Made by a program: the position numbers and the translations under genes. A DNA stretch of 42,814 nt from Nemertoderma westbladi (lineage: Eukaryota > Xenacoelomorpha > Nemertodermatida > Nemertodermatidae). Below the pieces are notes generated by a model, which worked only from the letters and a program-made list of their open reading frames with translations, did no database searches and was not told the origin of the DNA. The DNA lies in assembly GCA_032718475.1 (NCBI GenBank), contig JAUCBJ010002412.1, positions 1-42,814 of the forward strand. Direction: 5' to 3'. Shown in pieces: positions 30,171 through 40,699 of the stretch (position 1 is the first letter of the stretch; each line of letters begins with the position of its first letter).

Positions 30171-30770
30171 GGTTTGTTCAAGGTGGCTGGGGGCCAGTGG
30201 ATCTAGTAATAATTATCGCAAAGATATGATAAGGTAGGCCTACATGATATTAGTTTCTCAAACCAAAGCTATCCATCCATTGACGTCCAAATATATCCAA
30301 TTTCTCAATCCATACTAATCAGTATGTAATAATGTACACTGTAATGCAATAATATCAATGTCCAACCAAACAATGAGTTGAGTGTTATCGGACCAGCCTC
30401 CGAGAAATGTTAGGCTAACGGCACCTCGCTCTGTCGCATCAGTTTTTGTAGTGGTCTAGTCTAGTTCCAGGCTACCAGAATCCGTTAGTGGATGATATAG
30501 AATCAGCACATCCTGACATCTGTGCAACTCCTGAACTCAGGCGAGCATTTTACAGATGGTGGTCTAATTTTTATGGTGTTATACCGCGAAACCGTGTATT
30601 ATTTACAGATGTAGGCTAAATTTTGGGTCTTGTACCGTGCACAGTACTGGTGGGCCTACACAGCTTCTGCTATTTTGCCTAATACAGGTCCCAGAGGTAA
30701 ATCCTTACCCCAAGGGCTGTTACCTCTCTGACTGACAGCGCAACAGCCCTCTCTCCAAGATGGCGCTCAA

Positions 30771-31246
30771 ATTAGGACAGCACAGTTAGAGTGTAGGCCT
30801 ATGCTGCTATGGCCTACAGCATTGCGTTGCGACTGCTGCACTGCAGTTCTGTGTAGTTACAAGTTACGATCACCAGTCAGCCTGTTCACATGCGCCACTT
30901 GCCTGGCAGTCACTGCTGCACTGTACAGTGTACAGTATAGTATAGCAGTCCTTGGTGTACACCTGTGGCTGTGGCTGTGACGCGGAGGTACCGTATGCCG
31001 TAATGGGTATATCAGTACTGCAGTATGTAGTGTTGGGTTAGGGTACCGGCTGACCGGACCGGTTGCGGTTCCTTTACCCCTGACAGCCTGACTGCCTGAA
31101 GGCTCAGAGGCTGTACCATGCTTGTAATTCACTAGAACACTGATCAGCTGATGCTGAATTGATTAATCCAAGCCGCCATTGGTCAACAACCTGCAGACCT
31201 GACCTGACAACACCCACCAACCAGCCAGCAGACAGTGTATTTGGTA
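30771..31246. other. segment unique to the right arm; no gene seen
   Basis: This stretch separates two inverted blocks and has only about 60 bp of counterpart on the left side. It is enriched in ACTGTACAGT and CTGTGGCTGTGG microrepeats. Confidence 0.45.
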
Positions 31247-32764
31247 TTAAATTACTTTAAGGGCGAAAATGGGGCGAAATTATCGGATTTTATAATTAAA
31301 AAATGTAAAGTGTGCCTTCTAATAATACCGATCTCACTGGAAAGCGAGATTTTGTAGATTGTTTTATAATTTCGATATTTTCGTTGATAATTTCGCCTTG
31401 AAACATTGAACCTTCCCGTTGAAACTTCGTCAGTTCGTGCAACTGTGCAAACGCTACGGCCACGCTACATATTATCCATTCAATTGGTCCAAAGTGCAAA
31501 GGTCTGTAGGATTCCAAACACGCGAGTAACAAAAACAACAGTGCTGGACAGCGTGGAAATGGTTTAGTTCAGTCTGTCAGTAGTTTCGCTGTCGGTCCAC
31601 TTTATATGATTTGCTTGTTTTGTTAGTGTCTCGATAACACAGACAGACTGCAGACAGAGGTCAGGAGGTTGTTGTGTACTTCTTATCGATAAATTACATT
31701 CCACTACTTTTTTTAATCGTTTCACTACCAGATTAGGCCTACTGCATTACTGCTCCCCTCCCATGTATGATGTACTGTGACTACCATGACAAAGAATAAG
31801 GCCCATTCTGCCCTTGAAGGCTTAAAAGTATTGAATTAACAAAACCTGCTTAGGTACCGTATTACTGTATTAGCTTTATTCTGTTATTAGATTATTGTTG
31901 CTTCAATTCTTAATAATTGGCTTTGCTTTACCGGTACCTACTGTTCTGCATGTCTGCTACCCTACCGCTATAACTTCCCAACTTGTATAAACAGAAAGGA
32001 CAGCATGGTTAGGGTAGGCCGTAGTGAATACAGATAGGCCTACTGCATGTACTGAGATAGGTATGGAATATTGGCTGATTGCAGGATTGGTAACCTGAAC
32101 TTTTTCATGTTCAGATGTTAGCAATATTCCATTCCTGCATTCGCATTGACTCTGTGTTAAACAGGATTAACGTGATTGGTTGCTGCTTAGTACAGTAGTA
32201 GCAGCTTTCTCCAACCACGTCACATGTTTTATACAAAGCTGCAAAGTGCAAAGTGGAATACAGTGAATAATGTTAACTGGAAAAGCCACGATCTAACAGT
32301 CTAAGCACCAGTCCGGTACCTAGGCTAGGACAGTATGACTTCAGGACTTATTACAGTACAGCAGTACGAGTACGGTATTACAGTAATACGGCTGTACGGT
32401 ACGGTAGAATCATTAGCCTATAGCATTAGAATGATTACTTCAGTACTTACTATGTTACTTTGTTAGGCCTACTATATTACAGTATGGTAACGCGTCATTA
32501 GGTCCTTTGGTCGTTAGGTCCCGCGTCATTAGGTCCTGTGAGTGGTCGTTAGGTCCTGCGGCATTAGGTCCTGCGGCGTTAAGTCCTGCGTCATTAGGTC
32601 CTGCGACATTAGGTCTTCTATAATAGCGTCATTGGGTCCTTTGGTCGTTAGGTCCTGCGTCATTAGGTCCTCTGCGGCTTTGGCGATTGGGGGGTTTCCA
32701 GATTTTTCAGTTTTTTTAATTTTTCATTTCACATTTCATTTTGTCATTTTTCATAGTTATAAAG

Positions 32765-32955
32765 TTAACGTTATGAGAAATATTTTCGACTAAAACAGGT
32801 CGAGCGCAACGAGGCTTGTAATGTTCTATGGTGATGACAGTGTGTCATCTTCAGTTCATCGTCAGTCTACGTTATGAAATATATTTTCGGATAAAACAGG
32901 ACGAGCGCAACGAGGCTTGTAATGTTCTATGGTGACGAGTACTGCGTCCCTAAAC
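32765..32955. repeat. two copies of a 101-bp repeat related to 5.8-6.3 kb
   Basis: CGTTATG starts at 32769 and 32870. Both units carry ACAGG.CGAGCGCAACGAGG and TTCTATGGTGA. The CAACGAGGC and GACGAGTACTGCGT words tie this to the ~153-bp tandem repeat at 5803-6262. Confidence 0.8.
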
Positions 32956-33320
32956 CATTCTCCTAAACCAATTGACTAGCACAGTTCCCATGAGCACTGC
33001 TCATACGACCTACAAAAATAGTTCACATAAATAGAAAAAAGTTCCCCCTCCCTCCCGCTCCCAAATAAACGCCCACTCAAAACTTGATTCAAATAGCCGC
33101 ACTACTTTTATCTTCAACATTACTAACACATATTTTCACATATGTTCAACAACATTAACATATGATAACACAAACACAACACTATAAAGAATGAATAAAT
33201 GATTAAAGTAAAAATTTAAAGTAAACGATTTTGAATGGTACCGGTATACAAAAATAACTCAGTTAAGTAGTTCTTTCATGTTCACGGTTAAGTAGTAATC
33301 CAACAATAAGAACTGGATCC

Positions 33321-33617
33321 TTACAGCAATGATTTCCCTGCGACTAACTTTTCCATTCGATCAAGGTATGGATACAGTAGCTGGGGTATTAGGATTGGAA
33401 TAATGTTGTCTGCCATGTGGTCAAATTTAGAAGCAAGATCATCCCTCGCCAACTTTATTTCGCGATCAATTCGTAGATAACTTGGTCGCTTTGGTCGGGC
33501 TACAGCTGTGCCAACCAGGCCTACCAGCCTACTGCAGTACAGCCCACCCACAGTCCAGATAGGTAGACTGTGGGATCTACCACCCCAGCACACTGCCTCG
33601 CAACGGCAGTAGGCCAA
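33321..33617 (-). other. 98-codon frame inside the foldback element
   Basis: The last ~55 residues (RPSYLRIDREIKLARDDLAS and on to KSLL) look like an amphipathic helical protein end. The N-terminal part is low in conviction. It may be the last exon of a former transposon or host gene, with the acceptor near 33490. No domain is recognised. Confidence 0.3.
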
Positions 33618-34063
33618 CCTACCGTTTATACCAGTATACCGACCTACCCTTTCTACTACCGGTACCTACGATATTGCCATATACCTTGTATACCAGTATA
33701 CAGTGGCCTACCGGACACCGGTACCTGTCCTGCTGTCAGCCTGTTCACTGTACAGTAGTGGAATACAGGACCTAACGACGCAGGCAGGCAGGACCTAACG
33801 ACGCTCCACAGGACCTAACGTCGCACGATATGACACAACAGGACCTAATGACGCAGGACCTAATGTCGCAGGACCTAATGCCTCAGGACCTAACGACGCA
33901 GGACCTAACGACGCAGGACCTAACGACCAAAGGACCCAACGACGCGGAACCTACAGTATTACATAGTACAGTAGTATTGTGGCACTGTCAGACTGTGGGA
34001 CATCTGGCAGTACAGCAGTAAGCTGGGCTGTTCGAATAACTACCTACCAGACCTAGAAAAACG

Positions 34064-34741
34064 ATGAGTTACTTTACTCAAGGAGGGAGTCATGGTCGCA
34101 GACAACCTCAGTTCACTCGACGCAGCAGTGTACCGCAGTTCAATACAACTTCGCCGACAGTAAAGAAACGCGGCGGCCAAGACCCGCCGGTGAAGCAAGA
34201 CCTCAAGATATCGTTGGAAGAACTTTACAACGGTACCACTAAAAAACTTAAAATTACGCGAAAAGTTCCGGCCGCCGCAACTGGAGGCTTGAAAAACGAA
34301 GAGAAATTGATTAACGTCGATATAAAACCCGGTTGGAAGGAAGGAACTAAGATAACATTCCGTAACGAAGGCGACCAATACCCCGGTCGTGTCGCCGCTG
34401 ACATTATATTTACCGTAAAGGAGAAGCCCCATGAACACTTTACGCGGCAAGATAACGACCTATTATACAAAACTTCTGTGAGTCTAAGAGACGCGCTGTT
34501 GGGCTGCTCAGTAGTGGTGCCAACCATAGAGGGAGGCACCGTCCCGTTGGTACTCGAGTCCGGGAATATAACACCCGGCAGTGAGCACCGTATACCCGGG
34601 CGGGGGATGCCACGCAGTCGTCAGCCGACTAGCAGAGGGGATATTATCGTGGAGATTATGGTAGATTTACCGGAACGGTTGAGCGAGCAGCAGAAGGAAG
34701 TGGTTATAAACAATGTGCCGCCCTGGACGGAAGGCTCTTAG
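34064..34741 (+). CDS. DnaJ/HSP40 type II (DNAJB-like) C-terminal domains, no J domain
   Basis: 225 residues from the first ATG. After a basic, Ser/Thr/Gln-rich 43-residue start come the two substrate-binding beta domains of class B HSP40s. CTD-I (about 44-120) has LKISLEELYNGTTKKLKITR and GWKEGTKITF. CTD-II (about 121-205) has DALLGCSVVVPT, IPGRGMP and RGDIIVE. The short C-terminal tail replaces the usual dimerisation end. In the family these domains hold client peptides and dock the Hsp70 tail, while an N-terminal J domain with HPD drives ATP hydrolysis. No J domain or G/F linker is present in the preceding 1.5 kb, which is occupied by the foldback element. An in-frame stop lies at 34037-34039. 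A weak acceptor (CTACCTACCAG, ending 34050) leaves the frame open, so this may be the last exon of a longer gene. Otherwise it is a J-less paralogue or retrocopy. Confidence 0.85.
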   Translation: MSYFTQGGSHGRRQPQFTRRSSVPQFNTTSPTVKKRGGQDPPVKQDLKISLEELYNGTTKKLKITRKVPAAATGGLKNEEKLINVDIKPGWKEGTKITFRNEGDQYPGRVAADIIFTVKEKPHEHFTRQDNDLLYKTSVSLRDALLGCSVVVPTIEGGTVPLVLESGNITPGSEHRIPGRGMPRSRQPTSRGDIIVEIMVDLPERLSEQQKEVVINNVPPWTEGS

Positions 34742-34898
34742 TCAATCTTTTTAGCTGCCTTGCTCGTCTCGTTTTAATGATCCATTGTAAAATTTCCACT
34801 TTACTAATTATTATATAATATTCTCTGCGGATAGATGTACCGTACATTGTGATAATATTTCAATTATGACCTGCAATGAATTTGTTCATAATTTTCAA

Positions 34899-34904
34899 AA
34901 TAAA
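34899..34904 (+). promoter_or_regulatory. polyadenylation signal AATAAA
   Basis: A canonical hexamer 158 bp after the DnaJ-like stop codon, in AT-rich sequence. Confidence 0.5.
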
Positions 34905-35480
34905 TGTTCATTTTAAGATATGCAACGTATTTGTTACTATAGAATATACCAAGGCCATCTGTTTTACACTCTACCTACACACAAATTGTTACATATATAC
35001 TGCTTGTACTGGCGAAACTTGCCCCACTCCACTATTTTTATATTTTTGTAAAATATTATTTTAGATTATTTTTCAAATTAAGCCGCAACTGTGGTCGTTA
35101 TTATCTTCTTTTATTAGTGGCGTTCAATAATCATGTTTATACTCCGGCTGAGGACCTACAGTAACTATTACACCTCTACTAATCTATATAAGGTGATAAT
35201 TAACCATGTAATTCTTATTGCTGTTGTTATTGCCAAGGCGGCACCTTTTATTTCTATTACGTATACAATTAATTATTGGAGGATAATTCTATTTATTCAT
35301 TCTGGTTTTAAAATAAACTGAATATAACTGCAGAATAGCTAGTATAACTGCAGTAACTGCACTAATTGCAAACAGCTTATTACTATTATTATTATTTGAA
35401 AGAAACTGTCCTGCTAACGACATATAATGTCTTTTATTTATAATTTTTTCTTATTATATATCCTTATCAACCATGATTTG
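34905..35480. other. noncoding; no gene seen
   Basis: AT-rich 3' flank of the DnaJ-like gene. The small open frames here have no recognisable content. Confidence 0.5.
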
Positions 35481-37140
35481 TATTTATCGGAGTGGGGGGG
35501 TATAACCCCCACCCCCCCCCCCCCCCCCCCCCCTCTCCCGTTTGTTTGTTTATATCTCTAACAAACGCTGTTGGGAATAAATTTTTCGACTTTTCCTAAA
35601 AGTATTTTGTCTTCCTAATAGTGAAGACGGTCTTTAAAAATGTTGGAACTTTTCGAGTAATAGCACCATTCTTTAACCCAACTTTTGGCACTATTTTTGG
35701 GACGTTTTTTTGAAAACTACATTTCATAAATTTATTTCCATGAACTCTATTTTTGAGTTACACCTATTTTTTGGTATTTGCAGTATTCGATGGAATACAT
35801 CATATAATAAAATATGCTAGAAATTTCAAATTTGTTTTTTCTACGATTGCCAAATTTTGGTGCTAGTACCAAGTTTTGAATTTCTGACAATATTGTAAAA
35901 TGTTGTTTGCACCTGTTTTTTGCTTAAAATTTGTTTTTTTGGGGTTCTAATGTTGAGGTTTTGACGAGTTCACTAGGCATATCAAATTTTGTAGTTTTCG
36001 GTGCTGGGGGTCACCCCCAAACTGAACGTCACATTTTTGTCTATGTGGACCCTAAAACTGGGTGAAAATTATTTTTTGTGCGTACTAAACATCGACTGGA
36101 CTGTGTAAGAATAACCAAACCAAATATTTTTAAATTGGCTCCAAAATGGCTCCGTAATGGCAAAAAGTACCTTTTTGCGCCAAGGGCTATTTCTCTACCA
36201 ATATTTGTTGAAATTTGGAATATAAGTTCAGAAGAACCCTGCATCCAATCTTCAGAACAAATTTTGCCTCAAATGCTCTGGAGCCTTTTTAGAACAAAAA
36301 GACCCCAAAAAGGGCTTTTTTTGGTCTTTTTTGATATAAAAAGGCTCCAGGTCATTTCCAACCAAATTTGTTCAGAAGAAGTATGAAGAAAGGTATTCTT
36401 AACAAGTGTACCAAATTTCAACTAATTTCAGTTAAAATTGGCGGAGATATAGCTTTTTTCAGGAAAAAATGTCATTCTGAGCTAAAGGTGTTTAAAGTTT
36501 AAGGAACAATTCAAACCTTCCCGCTATTTTAGATAATACCATTTTTCTATGTTTAACAATAACTTTGTCAAAAGTGAATGAAATTCAACGAAATTTTTCA
36601 TGCTTGCTAAAACAACGTTTTAGCAATTTTATTCATATCTGTACCGTGGGAGCCTTTTTTATGAAAAGGGCCCCGTACAATTGTAAAATGTAGTGCTGCT
36701 CGAAGGCTTTTCAAAAATCAGACTAGCACTTACGTTTTGGGTAATAACTTGAGTTTGAGAAAATATTTGAAATCTCCATTAAATTCGGCATTTCCAAAAT
36801 AGGGGGTGCTACCCCCTCCCCCCCCCCCCCCCCCCCCCCCCTCCCCCTCGTAAAGTAACTCAATGATTTTTAAATATCTTACAATGGATTCAGCACCCCA
36901 GAAAACCTATATTGAAAAAGATGGGGAGAAATTGTAACTTTAATATTTTTTGAAAATTGTTCACTGCTTGAAATTGTGGTGCTGCAAAAAAGACCACACC
37001 AGTAAATTATTTTTAAAATTATTTTTTTCTACTACGTGCAAACGTTTTCGTTATGATTTGTACATTTTAGAGGGAGGGGGGGGGGGGGTGATTAGGTGGG
37101 CCAATATCCCCACCACACCCCCCCCCCCCCCCTCCCAGCA
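35480..37140. repeat. repeat-like block with long G/C runs
   Basis: C runs at 35512-35533, 36818-36841 and 37119-37132 are each preceded by a shorter G run (35494-35500, 36802-36806, 37076-37088), so each pair could fold back. Between them the sequence is T-rich with many phrases like CCAAATTT, and it contains the inverted repeat at 36186-36455. No protein-coding potential is visible. It looks like one or more noncoding repeats. Confidence 0.55.
36186..36455. repeat. ~270-bp imperfect inverted repeat with strong central hairpin
   Basis: The centre 36278-36350 has two ~28-nt arms: CTGGAGCCTTTTT..AAAAAGACC and its complement GGTCTTTTTT..AAAAAGGCTCCAG. Pairing continues outward through TTCAGAACAAATTT / AAATTTGTTCAGAA and TTGAAATTTGG / CCAAATTTCAA. 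This resembles a decayed MITE. Confidence 0.7.
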
Positions 37141-38022
37141 TTTGTAGCCCGGTTTTATATCCCGATATTAACAGGGTTAATTCCCTTTGTTTCTACGCTT
37201 TAATGTGAGCAGCTGGTGGTGATACTATTGTTTATCTCTTGATACATCTATATATTTAACCTTTTATTTGGTGTTTGTTTTATAGTTTGCTATTATACTA
37301 AGTATTATTAGAACCTAATTTCCTTTGCAAGCAGTTACTAAATCAGTTTCGTTGTATTTCTCTTGTTTGAATTTGTACCTCCATTCGCTACCAGCTACCA
37401 TTATCAATCCGGTCCATATTAGTTAGATTAACCCTTGAACAGTTAAACTTCCATTAGTTTTGACAGCATGACAGGGCCACTTCACTTGGTGGGATTTTTT
37501 CTAATGAATGTTTGTCATCTATTGCCACCTAGTTTATTGTTAATTGAAGAATACCAGGATTTCACTTTTCGGTCGACTTTTTATTGGAATTTTATATATG
37601 AAGATTTTTTATTTTTTTAATTTATCTTTTATTAAGTGTATTATAGAGCTTATTTCTGTCTTACAACCTGTACATATACTAATTCGTTTATTGTTTTGGT
37701 TAGATTCAGCCTTTCTGAAACCTGTGTTTTTGGTGAAAACCTGGTATTCTTCACATGGGGGTAACTGCAAAGTGAAATAAAACGGCAGAAAGTCTGACGT
37801 ATTCTTCACATGGGCCATTTACGATCATAAACTTTTAAAGATTAGACATACAGAAATGGAGTTGTTAAGTCGTGCTAATTAATAATGAACAATGGCGAAT
37901 CTAATTTTATTTATTTGTAGGGAATTATTTGTAATTATGCACTTGAATTTTCTAGAACGCATGACACGTGTTAATTATAATCACTTTCATCTCGTACCAA
38001 ATTAGCAATACTAGTCTACTGA
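37141..38022. other. noncoding; no gene seen
   Basis: AT-rich. It contains a partial 68-bp minisatellite monomer at 37685-37705 and a CTCF-core-like word (TTGCCACCTAGT) near 37522. Confidence 0.5.
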
Positions 38023-38548
38023 CATTTTTTGTTAATGATTGGCATCCACCTGATGTTTGTACTTCAAGACATGGCGAATCCAGCAGGCCGGATGCCACCT
38101 CTTCATTTTTGATTTATTGCCTTTTTCGGGCTTCAACGTTTTTTGCTCAAAAAGGGGTTTTTTCGATTTTAGGATACAAGTTCATGGTGAATGTTAGTGA
38201 ATCTCGTCTCTTAACCAGTGTTATATTGAAAGTTAATCATTAATCAAAATGCATCAATGTTGTCCTGAAACTGTTATATAAACACTTTGGCAAAGAAGAC
38301 AATTACAGAGATTCCCTTGCAGTCCGACAACCCGGCCCTAGTAAACAACTTAAATAACATCTTGGGAACACATCAAGGGCAATATAAAATCAAACAGCAT
38401 CCAATGTCCCAGACACAGGCCAATTATTTGGACCATGATTTACACAAGTAGTATCAAAATAATAAGTTTAAGTGGATAATTCGTGTACCTTTACTCAACT
38501 ATTTGCTTCCATATTTGTAATTATTTAATAATATCACTACAGCTCAGT
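38023..38548 (+). repeat. left inverted arm flanking a LINE
   Basis: It aligns in inverse orientation with 40700-41205, from TTTTTGTTAATGATTGGCAT at the outer end to ATATCACTACAGCTCAG at the inner end. Shared internal words include CATGGCGAATCCAGC and AATGCATCAATGTTGTC. No frame of its own is recognised. Confidence 0.88.
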
Positions 38549-38734
38549 AGCATGGTGATACTTCCTGTCATATTGTACACATTCGGGTGACATTTACAGT
38601 CCACGTTACCATAGCAACAGACCAAATGAGACAATTTAATAAGAATTTAATTTACAGTGTAACTTATAATAAGAATTCGGAAGTGTCGAAATGATCTCAC
38701 TAAGGCGCAGAATGAGTCCCGCCCACTCGGGCAC

Positions 38735-39284
38735 AATGGGACAGACAAGGATGCAGTTAAGGCCGCATCTAGGCACCTTAACCGGCAGTGCTATGATAAT
38801 CTAAAGGAGTTTATCAATAAGCAAGTTGATACCATTATCAATGCTGATGATAGCAGGCAATCAGCCCAGGCATGGCAATCAATAAACCTGCACACTGGGA
38901 GTAAAAGCCAACCAACCACCAAGGTTAGGGCTGAATCTCCAGCTGAACTCCTCAATGGTTGTAAGGGAGACTTTGAGAAGCTTATAAACAATGACAGGAT
39001 ATTGCCTGATAACTTTGAGGTACATCGTGTATCCGAGTCTGTGCTCACAGATATCCGCATCTCCTTTGCTGAAATTAAGACCAATCGTGCCATTGGCGTA
39101 GATGGCGTGCCCCCTGAGGTATTTAAAATTGGTCCATGCCCCAAAGAAGGGCAACCTAACAACCTATGAATCTTTTGGTGGAATCTCGTTAATCTCGATT
39201 GCTTCAAAGCAATACAACAGAATTCTATTAAATCGCATCAGGGATCTTGTTGAGAGACTGATACATGGGAACCAAAATACTAAC
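38735..39284 (+). pseudogene. LINE pol pseudogene, 5' part of RT
   Basis: The translation gives DAVKAASRHLNRQCYDNLKE and then TNRAIGVDGVPPEVFKIG, the first reverse transcriptase motif of APE-type LINEs. A deletion and frameshift near 39130 remove the next ~30 residues. The second frame then continues PKKGNLTTYESFGGISLIS and YNRILLNRIRDLVERLIHGN. The copy is dead. It is interrupted at 39285 by a hairpin insertion and resumes at about 39495. Confidence 0.88.
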
Positions 39285-39491
39285 CATGGTTCTGTAATAT
39301 GTAGGGCTGGGAGACCACAAGGTGACAAAATAAAACAACAGTTTTAGCTAGCTTTCACCGATAAAATATATTTTCGATAATTTCGTAGTACTCCAACTAG
39401 CCTGAAGAAGCCCTGTGGGTGAAAGCTAGCTAAAACTGTTGTTTTATTTTGTCACTTGAGGTCTCCCAGCCCTACATATTACAGAACCATG
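39285..39491. mobile_element. ~207-bp hairpin insertion (MITE-like) in the LINE
   Basis: Inverted arms 39285-39359 and 39418-39491 are nearly perfect over ~74 bp (CATGGTTCTGTAATATGTAG... with CAACAGTTTTAGCTAGCTTT...). The 58-nt loop contains CCTGAAGAAGCCCTGTGGGT followed by GAAAGC. The LINE reading frame is found on either side, so this is a later insertion. No clear target duplication was found, although ACAAAATACTAACCA-like text occurs on both sides (39273 and 39525). Confidence 0.8.
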
Positions 39492-39494
39492 ATC

Positions 39495-40565
39495 ACACCA
39501 GTGGCGAGAGCGCGACAATATTTATACAAAATACTAACCAAAATACTTGCAGAACATGGGTTTCCTGAGGAAATTATTGTAGCTTTCAGATCACTGTATG
39601 ATGGTCCCACAACATTTGCGTTTACTGATGATGGTGACACAGATCCATTCGAAGTCTTATGCGGAATCCTTCAGGGTGACACACTTGCACCATTCTTATT
39701 CTTAATTGTGGTTGATTATGTTCTACGCATGTCCTTAGATCATCTTAATAAAAATGGGGTGAAGGTACCCTTAGGCCTACTGGCACAAGAAGTGGAGGAA
39801 ATCCAGCAAAGTGCCTTACTGATATAGATTCTAATGATATCGGGGTGCTTTCAGATTCACGTCCAAAGCTTCGCTGCTCATTGGACCAGGTTGGTTCTAG
39901 TGTTTGTCTTTTTGTAAACTACAAGAAGACAAAAATCATTACAGTGAACCTCGACAACCCTCAAGAAATGTCTGATCGTAAGGGAAGGCTTGCTTGAGCA
40001 CGTGGAAGCTTTCTGCTACTGGGATCATTGATCTGCAAGTTAGATTAAGACTTTCGGTAACGTAAGTGGAAGGCATGGGCAACGTTAAATAGTCTGACTA
40101 GGATTTGGAAATCCCATAGAATAAAACGGTACCTCAAGTTTCGATTATTTCTGGCAGCAGTAGTACCAGTAGGCCTACTCCTATATGGGAGTCCACGCTG
40201 GGCTCTAACTGCAGAGGATGCCAAATCTCTGGACGGAACTCTCACAAGAATCCGGGTTCATTGTGTCAAGTACAATAAACTTATCTCCAACCAGACTATA
40301 CAACATTGGAGCTGTTTCATTAGTCTCTCCTAGCTTGGACTTGAAAGGAGCCGCCTCCGCTTTGCAGGACCATCGCTTTTGGCATGAGGACTAACCAGTG
40401 CATATGCATAATCTTGTGCTTTGTTTACCTCATGAAGTGAATAAGCATGGTGGGCAGCCCATGATTTTCTTGAGACGCCTCTTATAGGACACTGGCCTTG
40501 AATATACGGCTGATCTGCAGTAGCAATTGTCCTGGGTGCTAGAGAGTTGTAGCGGCGCAATTATG
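39495..40565 (+). pseudogene. LINE pol pseudogene, 3' part
   Basis: The frame 39495-39827 reads ARARQYLYKILTKILAEHG and then GILQGDTLAPFLFLIVVDYV (RT motif 4). The catalytic (F/Y)ADD box should follow, but the text at about 39820-39850 reads TDIDSNDIGVL, so one catalytic Asp codon is gone. Further pieces are VNYKKTKIITVNL, WKAWATLNSLTRIWKS, LLLYGSPRWALTAED and KSLDGTLTRI, each in shifted frames. Near the end come RLRFAGPS, NKHGGQPM.FLRRLL and DTGLEYTADLQ. Together these cover RT to the C-terminus. The clade cannot be fixed by eye. Confidence 0.85.
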
Positions 40566-40699
40566 TCGACAAGCCAACACAGCATTCTTAATATATGTAA
40601 AATATACTGTATAATGCAGCTGCAATGCAGCATGCCGGTAGTTGTACTGTAGTAGTAATAGTAGTAGTAGTGCTGACACCTTTTATTTTAACTTTCCCG

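Larger units (their letters stand above)
27511..32320. repeat. large block-wise inverted repeat
   Basis: Three pairs of inverted blocks nest symmetrically. 27511-27717 pairs with 32084-32320 (shared GTGGCTTTTCCAGTTAAC and CAGCAACCAATCACGTTAAT). 28048-28202 pairs with 31247-31398 (TTAGAAGGCACACTTTACAT). 28264-28340 pairs with 30695-30765 (TGCGCTGTCAGTCAGAGAGG). Unmatched segments between blocks differ in length on the two sides, so indels or insertions followed the inversion. The arrangement suggests an old DNA transposon with long terminal inverted repeats, or an inverted duplication. No transposase is visible in the middle. Confidence 0.85.
32491..33946. mobile_element. foldback element with minisatellite arms
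   Basis: The left arm (32492-32682) is a tandem array of a ~15-bp unit, GTCATTAGGTCCTGC. The right arm (33767-33946) is the reverse complement of the same array (GCAGGACCTAACGAC). The outer ends match beyond the unit: both read GCGTC.TT.GGTCCTTTGGTCG inward. Inverted arms made of short tandem repeats are the hallmark of Foldback (FB/Galileo-like) elements. The ~1.1-kb centre holds a two-copy 101-bp tandem repeat and a minus-strand frame with a plausible tail (about 33321-33490), but no transposase. I could not assign a target duplication. Confidence 0.8.

Noticed and set aside
29699-30181. 160-codon minus-strand frame taken as one gene
   Set aside because: Only parts of it, in two frames, match LINE C-terminal sequence. 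The rest is out-of-frame translation of a pseudogene.
30857-31132. 91-codon minus-strand frame
   Set aside because: Composition follows CTGTGGCTGTGG and GTACAGT microrepeats, with no domain and no conservation in the opposite arm.
34040-34539. Minus-strand frames of 104 and 136 codons
   Set aside because: They are shadows of the DnaJ-like coding sequence on the plus strand.
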